From: Pelagophyceae sp. CCMP2097
Taxonomy: Eukaryota; Sar; Pelagophyceae
Length of the DNA stretch: 20,755 nucleotides
Direction of reading: 5' to 3'
Assembly: GCA_026770575.1 (NCBI GenBank)
Contig: MU657888.1
Span: forward strand, 1 to 20,755
Shown here: positions 7,701-20,160 of the stretch, one piece after another
How the letters are laid out: every line of letters starts with the position of its first letter
How positions within the stretch are numbered: position 1 is the first letter of the stretch
Program-made: the position numbers and the translations under genes
Notes under the pieces: generated by a model
What the model was told of the DNA's origin: nothing
The model's database searches: none
The model's input: only the letters and a program-made list of their open reading frames with translations

Positions 7701-10700
7701 GCGCGCGCGGCGAAGAAGAAGGCGCTGGGCCCGGGCGGGGACAAGGGCCGCAAGGACTCTGTCGACGGGGGGTTTCCAGCGGCGGGCCCTACGTTTGTCG
7801 TGATCCCGGAAGAGGTGGAGCTGCGGCCGCGCACGGCGGCTATCTTCACATTCCGCGGCTTCTCGACGGCCAAGGGCGGCGTCGATGAGCGCATGGTCTG
7901 CGAGGCGCGAGTACACAAGGAAAAAGTCTCCAAGCCCGTCTTCTCGGCCAACGTGCGCGCCGACGTGATCGAGCCGCTCCTCAAATTCTCCGAGTCCACC
8001 CTCGCCTTCGTCTACGACCACGTCGACCCGGCGGCCGCCGTGCCCGCGGAGACGCGCGAACTCACACTGACGAACGCGTCCGCGCTGCCGCTGTCCTTTG
8101 CGCTGCGCTGCGCGACGCCGTTCCAGGTCGACCAGTGGGAGCACTCGCTCGAGCCGGGTGCCGCCGTCGTCGTGCGCGTCGAGTTCGACCCGGGCTTCCG
8201 CGGCGACCGCGTCTCGCAGCGCATCGACACGCGGCTCACGGTGGCGTACCACGCGCACCCGCAGCGCGATTCCGTGGCGCTGACGGGCGAGATCAACTTC
8301 CCAAATCTTCACTTCGAGCAGCAATTGGTTAACTTTGGTTGCATCCTCAACGACACTTCTGCCACGCTGCGGATGCGCGTGACCAACTGCTCCACGGTCG
8401 AAACGTCCTTTGCCTGGGCCTTCCTCGAAGATGACGACGCCAAGCAGGCGGCCACGGCGAGGAAGCCCTACGTGGCCGTGAACCAGGTTTTTGACATTTT
8501 GCCGCTGCGGTCGACGCTGGCCGCGGGCGAGACAGAGGACGTCGAGTTCGTCTACTTTGGCCACGCGGGCCGCAAGTTCAAGGGCACGTGCCTCTGCGAG
8601 GTCGCCGGCGGGCCAGAGTACCAGATCGGCCTCGCCGGAGAGGCCTCGACGGTGGGCTACAAGCTGGACAAGGACCGCCTCGACTTTGGCCCGGTGTTGT
8701 ACACAAAGTCCGACGAGCTCGAGTTTTCAATCGCCAACAGCGGAAAAGTCGCCTTTCCGTTTTCCGTCTCGCTCCACGATTCCGCGCGCGTCTTCGAGGT
8801 GCACCCGACGTCTGGCAAGGTTGCCGCAAACGACAAGGTGACGATCACCGTCCGGCTGGCGCCCAACCTCCCGGTGGCGTTTGGGGCGCACCTCGTCGTC
8901 GACGTGGCGCACTTCGAGCCCGTCGAGGTGGCGCTGACGGGCGAGGGCATCTTCGCCAGCGTCCAGGTCTCGCTCCCCTGCGACGTGCCGCGCATGACGC
9001 TGCAGACGTCGGACGCGCTCGGCGGCACGTGGGCCCACGCCCTCGAAAAGACGCGCGGCGACCTCGCCGCGGCCATCGCGCTGCCGCCGCCGCCGCCCGC
9101 CGCGCCGGGCGCCGCGAAACCCGACGACGCTGCCGCCGCGCCGCCGCCGCACGGCCCCGCTTCAAGCCGGCGCAAGCCGACGCTCGGCGAAGTCGAGGCC
9201 GAGGCATCGCGCCGCATCTTCCTCGACCACCTGCGCGTCGCGGGCGCGCGGACGCGGCGCGCCGAGGCCGACCGGGCCCTGGAAGTCCGCCTCGAGGCCG
9301 AGGGCGACGCGGGCGTCGCGCCCAAGAAGAAGGCGCCGCGGAAGCGTGCGCCGGCCGACGATTCGGCGGCGGCGCCGCCTTTTGTGCTCTCCTGGCACGC
9401 CTGCGACTTTGGCAACGTCGTCGCCGGCACGACGCGCAAGCGCTCGTTCAAGGTGACGAACACGTCCCGCACGGGCCCGCTGTCGTGGTTCTTCGAGAAG
9501 AAGCTGCTGCAGGGCTCGGGCTTCTCCATCGAGCCGGAAAAGGTCGTGCGCCTCGCCGAGGGCGCCTCGGCGACGTTTGACGTCACTTTCGCCGCAAACA
9601 AGGACCTGCAGCTCGGCAATCGCGAGGCGCTGCTGCCCATCGACCCAAAGAGTGGGCCGCTGATCACCGTCGTGCTCCGGGCGCTCATCACCATGCCCGA
9701 GATTGCGCTCTCCGTCGAGAGCCTCGACTTTGGGCCTGTCTGGGTCGGGTGCGCGCGCACGCTCCACCTGCAGCTCCACAACACGTCGCCTGTCGTCGCC
9801 GAATGGGACCTGAAAAAGGCCATGGGGTCGTCGCGCGACGAGGCGCGCTTTACATTTTCGAGCCGATCAGGCGTGCTCCAGCCGGGCCGCAAGCAAAACG
9901 TCGCCGTCGAGTTTGTGCCGCTGGACGCGCGGCTCTGCACCCTCAAGCTGCCGCTCAAGGTGACGCAGTCGACCAAGACGTGGAACGTTTCCTTTGCCGG
10001 CGCCGGCGTCGTCGCCAAGCTCGTCTTCGAGCCGGCCCTGGTCCAAATCGGGCCCGTGCTGCCGTTTAGCGACGACGCCACGGGCGCGACGACGGCGTCC
10101 GTCGTCATGCGAAACGTCTCGGACCGACCCGTCGAGGTCTTCTCCCTCGACTTCGACGCCGACTACGTCGCCGAGGAGGCCTTTCTCCAGACGTACCACG
10201 GCTTTGACGACGCGGGCCTGCTGCGCATACCCGTAAGACACGTCGGCACCAAGCTCCCCTTTGACATAGACCCGGTGGCCATCGAGGAGCTCGCCGATGG
10301 CGAGCAAGCACCGACGGACGGCGCGGTGGCGGCGGCGCCCGCGGAGGACGCGGCGGAGGCGGAGGACCCGGACGGCTGCGAGGCCGACGGTGACGCGTTC
10401 GGCGGGCCGTGCGGCGCCAAGCCGGTTTCGCTGCGCGCGCGCGGGCTGGCTCGCGACGTGGCGCTCGTCGCGCCGCCGCTCTGCGGCGGCCGCAACCTGG
10501 CCGCGCACCTGGCGAAGAAGCACGCCTATGCTGTCTGCACGCCGCTCGGCGCGCTCGAGGCTGTTTCGCGCGTGCGGTCCGCGCTCGGGTCGCGCGCGCG
10601 CCGCGCGCTTGGGTGCCCGACGGCCGCCGAGGCCGCCGAGGACGCGGGGTTCGACGCGCCGCTCGCCGACGAAAAAGAGGCGAAAAAGGGTTCGCCGCGC

Positions 10701-13700
10701 GTCGACGAGGCGAAAAAGGCCGCCGAGGCGGCCAACGAGGCGCACGCGGCTGAGGTGGCCGCGCGGCCGGCGGCGGACGACGTCAATCTGCTGCGCGAGG
10801 CTTTAGCATGGCGCGCGTCGCGCGCCGACGCCGGCCGCGGCCTCGTCGTCGACCTCTCGGACGCTGCGCCGTCGGCGGCCCCGCTGGCGCGCGCGGCGCG
10901 CGCCGTGCGGCTGGCGCTGCCGGCGTGCACGCTGCTCACGATCTCGCCGACGGACGCCGCGTACGCTAAGCGCCTCGCCGCGTGCAAGGCCGACGCGCGA
11001 GCGCTCTACGACGCCGACTTCCGCGCGGCGCAGGCCGATGCCGCCGATGATTCAGCGTCGCAGCCGGCCGACGACGCCGCCCCGGCGAGCCGCGCCGCAG
11101 AGGCGCAGGTGCTCACCGACGCGGGCCGCGCCGTCTGGCGCGTCGACCGGCTGCGCTTCGACGGCGACGACGCCGGCCTCGAAGCGGCGGCCCGCGCGCT
11201 GGAGGAGGTGATCGAATCCCTCGTCGACGCCGACGGCGCGCTGAAGCGCGACAAGCCACCCGCCGTCGACGCCGCGCCGGCGCCGGCGGTCGAGCCCGCG
11301 CCCGAGGCCGCGCCAGCCAAAGCCGAGGCCGTGCCCGTCAAGGCCGCCAAGGCCGACGCGGCTAAGGCCAAGAGCGCGCCGGCCAAGGCCGAGGTGCCGG
11401 CCAAGGCCGAGGACGCGCCGGCGGCGGTCGACGTCCCGCCGGCCAAGGTGTCGCCGCTCACCGCCTACGAAGCGCAGGTCGAAGCGGCCGTCGCCGAGTT
11501 CGCCCCCGTGCCCGCGCCCGCCGCTGAGGCCGGCGCGGACGAGGCGGCGGCGCCCGCGGCGGCGCCCGTCGAAGTGTCACCCGCGCTCGAAGTCTCGGCC
11601 GACATGGTCGTGGACGTCGTGCTGAGCGAGCATTTTGAGAAGCTGCAAGGCAAGGCGCCGCTCGAGGTGCCGCCGTACTTTACCGACGTGCTGGAGCAGG
11701 CGCCCGAGCCGGCCGAGCCGCCGCCGGATCCCAACGCGCTGCAGATCCCTCCCCCAGCGACGAACCAGCTCCTCCGCCGACCGCCGGCGCGCCCGGCGCG
11801 GGCCATGCACGAAAACTTTTCCATCGTCACAGACGAGGGCGCCGAGCCTGCGGCGGCGCCGGCGCAAGCGGACCCTGAGGCGACGCCCGTTGCGGCGGCA
11901 GCGGAGGTGGCCACCGCGTCGCTTCGGGCGCCGGAGAATAAGGCGGCCAAAGGCGGCTCGAAGGAGGTCGAGGCGGCGGCCGAGGCGGCGGCGGCCGAGG
12001 CGGCGGCGGCCGAGGCGGCGGCGGCCGAGGCGGCGGCGGCGACGTCTGCCGTCTCCGTTGCCAAGGCGCCGACGCGGTGGGTCATCCCGGCGCACTCCGA
12101 GGTGCGCTTCGGCGTGCGCTTCTACTCGACGCGCGTCGGTCGGTCGTCGGCGGCGCTGGGCTTTGAAGTTGTCGGTGTGGCGCACGAGTTTTCGCTGCCG
12201 TGCGCGGGCGCGTGTGCGACACCGTCGATCAACGCCGACCAGCGCAACGTCTTCATGGCGCGCGTGAAGCAGCACCCGCCTCTAAAGGCGCAGCCCGTGG
12301 CCAAGCGCTTTGTGGTTTCCGCCAACGCGTACGACTTTGGACCGTTGTTGACGTGGAAGCAGCCCGCCATGTGCGCTGAGCCGCCGCGCAGGCCAGAGGG
12401 AGCCGCCTCGGAGTCGCCCGAGGTAGAGCCGCCGCCCAAGGTCGACCTCGACGAGGCGCAGCAGGCGGCGTTGGAGCGCGCCTCGCGCGAGCGTGGTTTG
12501 GTGTCGGCGACGAACTGCGACACGTTCCGCATCTCCAACAACGGCCCCTTTGCGACGACCGTCGACTTTGAGTTCGCCGAGGCCGGCGCCGCCGCGGCGC
12601 CGGAGAAGGTGGTGGCCAAGGACGCGAAAAAGGACGGCAAGAAGGCCGACGACGCCGCGGCCGTGGCGGCGCTGGCGGGCGGTGTCTTCCTCGCCGAGCC
12701 GGCGTCGATGTACCTTGCGCCGGGCGAGACGCGCGACCTGACGGTCTGGGCTTTCCCGCCGACGACGGGCGCGTTTTCTGACCGGCTGCTGGCCTGCGTG
12801 GCGCAGAATCCCGAGCCGTACGCCTTCGCGGTGCAGTGCGCCGGCGTCGAGCCGGCGCTCGCGCTAGCCGGCCCGTGGGAGGACGACGAGACGGCGGCGC
12901 AGCAGCGCGCCGCGCAGGCGGCGGCGGACGAGGCAGCGCGGCCAACGACGGCAAGGGACAAAAAAGGCGCCGCATTGAAGGACGAAAAGGCCGAAGAGCC
13001 GACGGGGCCCGTGCTCGACTTCGACCGGCTGCTGCTGGGCCGCTCGGAGACGCGCGAGTTCACGCTGACCAACGCGGCGGCGTGCGCCGTCGCGTGGCGC
13101 CTCGACGTGGCCGAGCTGGACGCGCTTCGCGCTTCGCGCACCGGCGCCGACGGCGCGCCGCTGCCGCCGCTGGCGTCGGAGCTGCGCATCGAGCCAACGT
13201 CTGGCCGGCTTCCCATCCACGGCTCGGCGCGCGTGCGCGTCTTCTTCGCCGCCGTGGACGAGTGCGTCGTCTCGCCCAAGATCAAAATCCTCTACTCCGA
13301 CGTCGAGGGCGGCCTCGAGGACGAGGCGCGCACCAAGTCGCTGGATCTTGTCTTGCGCGCCGAGGCCTACGAGATCCGCGCCGTAATGCTCGACGACGAC
13401 GACGACGCCGACGACGCAAAGGCAAAGGACGCAAAGGCCAAGGATCCAAAGGCCAAGGAGGCAAAGGGCAAGAAGGAGGACAAGGCGGCGGCCGTGGTGG
13501 TGCCGGACGCCCCGGACGAGGCGGCGCCCAAGGCGCAGCCGGGGTCGCTGAACTTTGGCGAGGTGCGCGTCGGCGAGACGCGACAGCTCGGGTTCGTGCT
13601 GCGCAACAAGGGCAAGTACGACTTTTCCTTCGCCTTTGGCCTCAAGAAGTCGACAAACGCCGACGTCTTCTCCGTCTCGCCGGCGGCAGGCCGCATTGCC

Positions 13701-16700
13701 GCGGGCGCGAGCGCGCGCGTGCTCGTGACGTGCGAGGCTGCGCGCCAGCTCCGGCTCTCAGACAACAAGGACGTCGTATGCACCATCTCCGAGCCGGCGA
13801 CGGGCGAGGCGGTCGAGTCCTTTGCCGTGACCGTCTCGGCGACGGCGACGTTCCCGCGCTTCCGCGTGCAGCCGGGCCGCGGCCTGCTCTTCGGCACCGT
13901 GAAGTTCAACGACGCGCCAAAGGAGCGGCGCCTCGAGCTGCGCAACGAGGGCAAGTTCTCCTTTGCGTTCGCCATCGCCGACGCTGACGCCGACTTTCCG
14001 CTCGACGCGTGCAAGCGGCTGCTCGCCGCGACGCCCGCGGCGCTGCTCCGCGACCACGCAACCGCCGACGACGTCAAGCTCGCGCAGGAACTCGGCCTGC
14101 TGCCACCGCCGGAGCCGGAAGCCGTTGAAGGCGCCGTCGAGGCCCCGGCGGACCGCGAAACGCGCCTCGACGCGCGGCGCGACTTCTTCGCAAAAGCGGC
14201 CGACGTCGCCGACGCAGAGGCGCCGAGCGCGGCGGACCGCGCCGTGGGCCCGTTTGTCATCTCGCCCGGCGGCGGCGTCGTCGAGCCGGGCCAGTCGCTC
14301 TCCGTCGTCGTCAAATTCGACCCTAAGGGCGTGGTCGCGTCGCACAAAGCGCGCGTCGACATCCGCATCGCCGGCTGCGACTCCGCCGACGACGCTGTGC
14401 CGGCGGCGCAGTCGTACGAGCTCTTCGCCGAGTCGCGGTCGCCGGGCGTGAACACTTCGGACTGGTACGAGATATTTGAAGAGCAGGCGGTCATCGCGGG
14501 CCTCGCCGACGCCGTCGACGCCGTCGACGCGCCAGCCGACGCCGACGCGGGCGTTGTGGCGGACGTGCGCACGTCGGCGCTGCCGGCGGCGGGGTCCATC
14601 TTCGCCATCCGAGAGAAGATTTTTAGCTTTGGCACGACGCTGCTCTCCGAGGACCAGCGCGGCTCCGCCGAGCGCTTCAAGATCTCAAACCCGAACAAGG
14701 TCGCGGCCGCCGTCAACTTCGCCGTCTCGGCCAAGGCGGGCGCGCCCGAGTTCGCTGGCGGCGAGGCGGCCTTTAAGGTCCAGCCGGAAAAGTGGGAGGT
14801 GCCGCCGCACGAGCACCGCTACGTCACAGTCTACTTCCAAGCCCGAGAGATGAAGGAGTACCGCGCCGTCTTCACCGCGACTGTCGAGGACTCGGCCGAC
14901 GCCGCCACGGGCATGCTGGCCTTTGACCTCGGCGGCCGAGGCACGCTGCCGTCGGTGGCCGTCGACGACGTGCCACGGTCGGCGGCGGGCCTCCTCGCCT
15001 TCGACTTTGGGCGGCTGCAGGTCGGCCGGACGCGCGTCAAGACGCTGACGCTGCGCAACGACGGCATCGTTTCAGCGACTGCGCTGATTGAGCTCAAGGT
15101 GGCGGCCGGCGGCGACGGTTCGCCGACCAAGCAGGCGCCTATGACGTGCTTCCGGTGCGCGCACGCCGGGTCTTCCGTGACCCTGGAGCCCGGTGCGTCG
15201 CTGACGATCTCCGTCGAGTTTGTCGGCCAGCGGCCGCACGGTTCGGCGGGCGACGAGGAGGCAGCGTGCGCTGCGGTGCTGGCGATCTCAGTCGTCGACA
15301 ACCAGTACGAGGCGACGGCCATTTGCGTTTCCGGAATCCTCTTCGAGAACGACGTCTCCATCGAGGACCTGCCCGGCGGCGCCGACGACGTCTTGGACTT
15401 TGGCGAGCTGAACCTCGCGTGCGAGGCCTCGGCGCTCGGCGCGAAGTTCTCGCTGCGCAACGCGCGGCCGGGCCCCGTGCGCTACGAGTGGCAGGAGCAT
15501 CCCGCGCTGAGCTTCTCGCCGCGATTCGGCCACCTCGCCGCCGGCGCGGTGCTGCGCGTCGAGGCGACGTTCCGCGCGGGCGGCGTGCCCACGGCCCTCG
15601 ACCTGGAAAAGGTCTCGCTCGAGACGGTGCAGATCGAGTACGCCGACGGCCCCGCCGAGGCCTGGGACTGCGACTTGCGGCTCGTGCGCGCCGCGACGCC
15701 CGAGGATTTGGCGGTGCTGCTGCCGGACGAGGCCGCGCCCGCGCCGGGTGGGGACAAGGCCAAGCCCGGTAAGGCCGCCGCTGCGGCGGCGCCGGCCAAA
15801 GGGAAGAAGGGCGAGGCTGCTGAGGCACCGCCGGCCGTCGACACCGTGACGCTCGGCGAGGTGCGCGACGGCGTGCCCATGGTCGTCGTCGCGCCGCGCG
15901 AGCCGGCGCACACGGCCGCGTCCAAGCCGCGGGCGCAGCAGCTGGCCTGCCGCGCCGTCGCCGACACGCCGGCCTACGCCTGCGAGACGTCCGTCGTCGC
16001 CTTCCGCGCGACGCCGCTCTTCCAGACGACGTCGCATTCGTTCGACGTGACCAACACGTCCAAGGTCAAGCTCGACTTCGGCTGGGTGCTGAAGAACGCC
16101 GGCGCGGCGGCGGCGGCGGCGGGCAAGCGGCCGCCGACGAGCGCCGCCGGCGCGCCGCCCGTCGGGCCGCCGTTCTCCGTCGAGCCCGCGCGCGGCGAGG
16201 TCCTCGCGGGCGCGACGCAGCGCTTCCTTGTCCGCTTCGCGCCCCTCGAGGTCGAAGACTACCAGTACGCCGCCGAGTGCGTCATGCCCGCGCTCACCGT
16301 GGCGCCGGCGCCCGAGGACCCCGATGGCGCCGAGCCGGCGGCGCCGGGCGCGCTGCAGGCGCCGCTGCGCGTCTGGATCCGCGGGAAAGCGACGCGGCCG
16401 GCGTGCCACTTCGACCTCGAGGCGAACTCGGACTACCTCTCCCGGCGCGTTTCAGCGCTGCTCAACGAGCACGGCCGCCGCGACCAGATCGAGGCGTCGT
16501 CGGTGCGCGTCGTCGAGGTCTCGAGCCGCGGGCTGCGCGTGGCCAACACGAAGCGCTTCCACGTGGCCAACCCGACGGCGGCGAGCTACGACTTCTCCTG
16601 GGAGCCCGTGGGCCAGCCACACGCGGCGTGGCGCTGCGGCACGCCGCGCGGCGCCGTGCTCTCGGGCAAGCGCGGCGAAATGGTCTTCGAATTCACCCCG

Positions 16701-19700
16701 GCGACGACGGGCGTCGCGGAAGCGTTCTACCGCTTCCGCGTGCCGGAGCACGCCATCAACGAGCTCTTCCTCTTTGTGGGCACCGTCGTAGAGCCGCGCG
16801 TGGCGCTGGACCGGGCGCGAGTCGACTTTTCGGCGGTCATGCTCGGCTCCGTGGCGACGGAGACAGTGCACCTCGTGAACCACGAGCACCTGCCCTTTGC
16901 CTTTAGCTTCGAGCGGCCCGCAGTCGACGACGGCGCCGCGCGCGCCTCGAGCAGCGGCGGGGACTCGGTCCTCGAGGTCTCGCCCATGTCGGGCCTCGTG
17001 CCGCCGCACGGCCGCTGCGCCGTCGAGCTCGTCTACCGGCCGCGCGCCGAGGCGCCCATGAACGCCAATTTGGCCTGCACGGTGCGCAAGAAGCTGCTCA
17101 AGCTGCACCTGAACGTCAAGGGCGAGGGCTACGCGGTCCACGCGCGGCTCCTCCTCCTCGAGGGCGCCGCGGCGCGCGCGGGCCTCGCGCCGAGGCCGGC
17201 GTCAAGGCAGCAACCCGCAGACGCCGACGAGGCACGGCAGGCCAGCGCCGTTGGCGCGCTGCCGCCCTCTGGCGCGCCGGGCGTCTCCGAGCTGCGGCGC
17301 GCGGCGCCCGACTCGGCGGCCAACGTCGTCGACTTTGGCACGGTGCACCTGAACCAGACGCTGACAAAAAGCATCGCGGTGGCCAACAACGGCAAATTCA
17401 ATTTCGACTACCTCGTCGACCGCGGCGTCTCGGCCAACCCCATGCTCATGGTTTCCGGCGCGAGTTCGGCGGGGACGGTGCGCAAGGGCGAGTTCGTGGT
17501 CTTCGACGTCACCTTCCACCCCGTCTCGCCGACGCAGCTCGACGGGTCGGCGGTGACGGTCGTCTTGGCGGGCAAGTTCGAGTACGTCTTGCAAGTCCGC
17601 GGCCGAGGCGTCGCGCCGCAGCTGCGCTTCTCCTGGCTGGAACACGACTTTGGCGCCTGCTTCACCACCGTGCCCGGCGCCCCGCCGCTGCGCGAGACGG
17701 CGGTGCTTAGAGTGACGAACTACGACGCGACTTCGCCCCTTTCGCTCGACTGCGCTCTGCCCAAAAACGCGAGCCTCGCCGTCGACTGCGCGCCGGCGGT
17801 GTTGGCGCCGGGAGACGTCGTCGACGTGGCCGTGCACTTTACGCCGCGAGAGGCGCAGGCGTACACTTTCCCCGTGCCCTTTGTCGTCAACGGCGCGACG
17901 ACGGTCACCGTGCTCGTCCGCGGCCGCGGCGTCGCCGCAAGGCTCGACCTCGTCAACGCCGCTCAGGCGGCGTGCGACTTTGGCGCCGTGCGCGAGGGCG
18001 CAGAGGCCGTGCGGCGTGTCCAGGTCGTGAACCGGTCCCTGCGGCCCCTCTCCTTCGACTTCGTCGACGTCGAAGGCAAGCTCGCCGCTGCCGGTGTGAC
18101 CCTCGCGTCGGCGGGCGTGCGCGACCTCAAGCCGCGCGGCGTCGTCACCCTCGAGGTGCGCTTCGCGCCGACAAGGCGCGCGCGCGACTTTGCCGAGGCC
18201 GTGGCCGTGCGCTTCGCCGGCTCGGACCGTCACCTCCTATCCGTCTCGGGCCGCGCGACGGGCATGGAGCTCGCACTGTCGACGGACACGCTGTCCTTTG
18301 GCGCCGTCTGCGTCGGGTCTCGGAGGACGCGGCGCCTCGCTTTGGAGAATTCCGGCGACGTGGCCACGCGGTTCCGGTGGGACGCCGCCTCACTCGGCGA
18401 CATGGTCACCGTGTCTCCGCTGGAGGGCGTGTTGCCGCCGTCGACGGAGGTGGCGTTCGACGTGACGTTCGCGCCGCGCGAGGTCGACGCCGACGTGCGC
18501 GTCGAAGGCTTAAGGCTCTACGTCGACGGGTCGCCGCCGCTGTCGCTCGCCTGCGTCGGCGCGTGCGTGCCGCAGCCGGACGAGTCGAAGCAGACGCTGG
18601 ACTTTGCCTCGGTGGCCCGGAAGGCGCAGACCCTCTCGGTCAAGATTGCAAACGGGACGCAAAAGGCGTGGTTCGTCGCCCCGACGCTAAGGCACCTCGA
18701 CGCCGCCGCCGAGCACTGGAGTTGCGCCGCGGAATTGCGGGTCCCGCCGGGCGGCGAGGCGACGCTCGACGTCGTCTACCTGCCCCTGTCCATGACGGCC
18801 GGCGAGGAGCGCCACGCCGCCGAGCTCTTCGTCGCGCTGCCCGACGGTTCCGCCCTGCTATACAACCTCCGCGGCGCCGCCGGGCCGCCGGAGACGATTG
18901 TGCTGCCCGCGCGCGAGACGCCCGCCAAGGCGTCGCTGCAAATCGCCATCCCCGTCTCCAACTGGCTCGCGGAGCCGCAGCATTTTACGGTGAGGCTCGA
19001 AGTCGAGGGCGAGGCGGGAACACAGTCGACGTTCCTCGAGGGCACTTCGACTTTTGACCTCGCGGCAGTGGAGACCAAGGACTATGCCTTAAGATTCTTC
19101 GCGTACCGCGAGGGCGCCGAAACGGCGGTGGTGACGCTCACAAACGCGGTGACGGGCGAGTACGCGCGCTACGAGGCCGCCGTCCAAGTCGGCGCTGCCG
19201 GCGTCGGCGGCACGCTGGCCATCGAGGCGCCCGTGAGGCAACCGGCGCGGCGGCTCATCACCGTGGACAACCCGCTGCCGAAAGACGCCGACGTGACGTT
19301 TGCGGCCGACTGGTGGTCCTGCGACTCGCCGCACGTCCGCCTCTCTCGCCTTGGGAACATGGCTGGGTCTCAAGAAGGCGTCTTCGAGGTCGAATACCGG
19401 CCCCTCGTTTCCGGCCCGGCCGTCGACGCAAAACTCCGGTTCAAAATCGCAGAGCTCGGGTCGTACGAGTACGCTCTGCGGCTGACGGCGACGCCGCCGC
19501 CGTCGACGCCGCAGCTGCGCTTCGAGGCGCCGCTCGGCGCGAGCCAGACGGAGACGTTTGAGTTCCGCGCCTTCCCGTCGGCGGCCAAGCAGGCGACGTA
19601 CGCCTGCAGCGTGCAAAAGGCGCGGTTCTTCGACGTGGCCGCGACGGTGGCCGCGCCCGCGTTCGGCGAGGACGCTTGGGAGGGCGCGCTCGTGCGCGTC

Positions 19701-20099
19701 GTCGTCAAGTTCGAGCCCGAGGCGCTGGGCGCGATCCACGACACGCTGACCGTCGACGCCGGCGACGCGGGCGTCTATTCGTGCGCGCTCACGGGCGTCT
19801 GCCGCCGGCCCGAGCCGCGCGGGCCCTTTGCCATCCGGGCGGGGGAGAAGCAGAGCATCGACATTCGCAACGTCTTCGGCGAGGCGCGCGCCTTTAGCTT
19901 TCACGTCGACCACGCCGACTTTGAAATCAACGGCGCGACAGCGACGATCAACTCGCGCGCGGCGCACGCGGCAGTCGTCACCTTCAACCCAAAGGCGCCG
20001 AACGCGGCGCCCGTCGTCGCCAAGCTCCTCGTCTCCTGCGACCACGGCGGCGAGGCCATCTCATGGGTCTACTACCTCCGAGGCCTCCCGAAAGCTTGA
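4773..20099 (+). CDS. HYDIN: HYDIN, ciliary central-pair protein, three exons, 5,047 aa
   Basis: Exons 4773-5179, 5306-7495 and 7553-20099 join in frame across GT-AG introns (15,144 nt). HYDIN sits on the C2 microtubule of the axonemal central pair and is needed for ciliary bending. The N-terminus matches the family closely: a first ASH domain (aa 36-136) ending TEREKFIVPVRA, then GREERLPIQL, DVFIGSEYAYDV and HVIGPTFHFD in the family order. I count about 30 ASH/MSP-like repeats with an L-D-F-G opening strand and an L-x-x-N strand: about 14 before the kinase-like part, the rest after aa 2370. An adenylate-kinase-like module lies at about aa 1823-2096. Charged or Ala-rich linkers occur near aa 1390-1470, 2097-2370, 2811-2846 and 3595-3625. 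No membrane segment is seen. Start 4773 is the first ATG past the promoter; the frame is open further upstream, so a longer N-terminus is not excluded. Confidence 0.95.
5180..5305 (+). other. HYDIN intron 1 (126 nt)
   Basis: The donor is GTGAGT right after FIVPVR and the acceptor is CGTAG. Splicing is phase 2 and rebuilds an Ala codon, joining FIVPVRA to FGLQAELSLPAEVDFG, the expected end of the first ASH domain and start of the second. Unspliced, the frame meets TGA at 5181. Confidence 0.9.
7496..7552 (+). other. HYDIN intron 2 (57 nt, contains an in-frame stop)
   Basis: The donor is GTGCGT and the acceptor GCGCAG. Splicing rebuilds a Trp codon and joins GVGTTMW to CHEDLSAIDFG, matching the family spacing between two ASH domains. 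The length is a multiple of three, but retention would end the protein at TGA 7503-7505. Confidence 0.88.
10424..11243 (+). other. Adenylate-kinase-like domain of HYDIN with degenerate P-loop
   Basis: This covers about aa 1823-2096. It has the position and start expected of the HYDIN adenylate-kinase-like module: a beta strand (DVALVA), a loop, then a helix (NLAAHLAKKH). Where kinases have G-x-x-x-x-G-K-[ST] this copy reads APPLCGGRN (aa 1839-1847), lacking the first Gly, the Lys and the Ser/Thr. Later segments (GRGLVVDLSD, LPACTLLTISP) look like the usual alternating strands of a P-loop fold. Nucleotide binding is therefore doubtful; a structural role is more likely. Confidence 0.6.
11244..12060 (+). 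repeat. Ala/Pro/Glu/Lys-rich low-complexity spacer in HYDIN
   Basis: This covers about aa 2097-2368. It starts with AK- and PA-rich repeats (PAKAE, VKAAKA) and passes a more ordered island (11578-11730) that includes VSADMVVDVVLSEHFEKL, reminiscent of a helix that follows the kinase-like part in other HYDINs. It then ends in the EAAAA array. It separates the kinase-like module from the next ASH repeat and is likely disordered or helical. Confidence 0.7.
11982..12041 (+). repeat. Four tandem 15-bp repeats encoding EAAAA (aa 2343-2362)
   Basis: There are four units of GAGGCGGCGGCGGCC in a row, the last ending GCG instead of GCC, preceded by a related EVEAAA. Encoded EAAAA units form stable alpha helices, so this is probably a rigid helical spacer and a site of length polymorphism by slippage. 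Confidence 0.9.
13389..13492 (+). repeat. Asp run followed by KAKD/KAKE tandem linker in HYDIN
   Basis: This covers about aa 2811-2846. It reads DDDDDADD and then imperfect units AKAKD, AKAKD, PKAKE, AKGKK. It sits between two ASH repeats, the next starting GSLNFGEVRVGETRQ. It is an acidic-then-basic linker, probably disordered. Confidence 0.8.
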
Positions 20100-20152
20100 G
20101 CCACGCGGTGAAAGACCCCGCGGACTCGAGGGCACCAAAGCCTCTGCTCCTT

Positions 20153-20158
20153 AATAAA
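20153..20158 (+). terminator. Polyadenylation signal AATAAA for HYDIN
   Basis: A canonical AATAAA lies 54 nt after the HYDIN stop codon in otherwise GC-rich sequence, a usual distance for a short 3' untranslated region. Cleavage would be expected at about 20170-20190, inside the tandem repeat that follows. Confidence 0.6.
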
Positions 20159-20160
20159 CT

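Noticed and set aside
8657..10108. Long minus-strand open frame (483 codons) opposite HYDIN, and similar ones at 5277-7088, 12122-13285, 13367-14734 and 19089-20045
   Set aside because: They are shadows of G/C-ending codons in HYDIN: Arg/Ala/Ser-rich with no family motifs, while the plus-strand frame is a clear HYDIN orthologue throughout.
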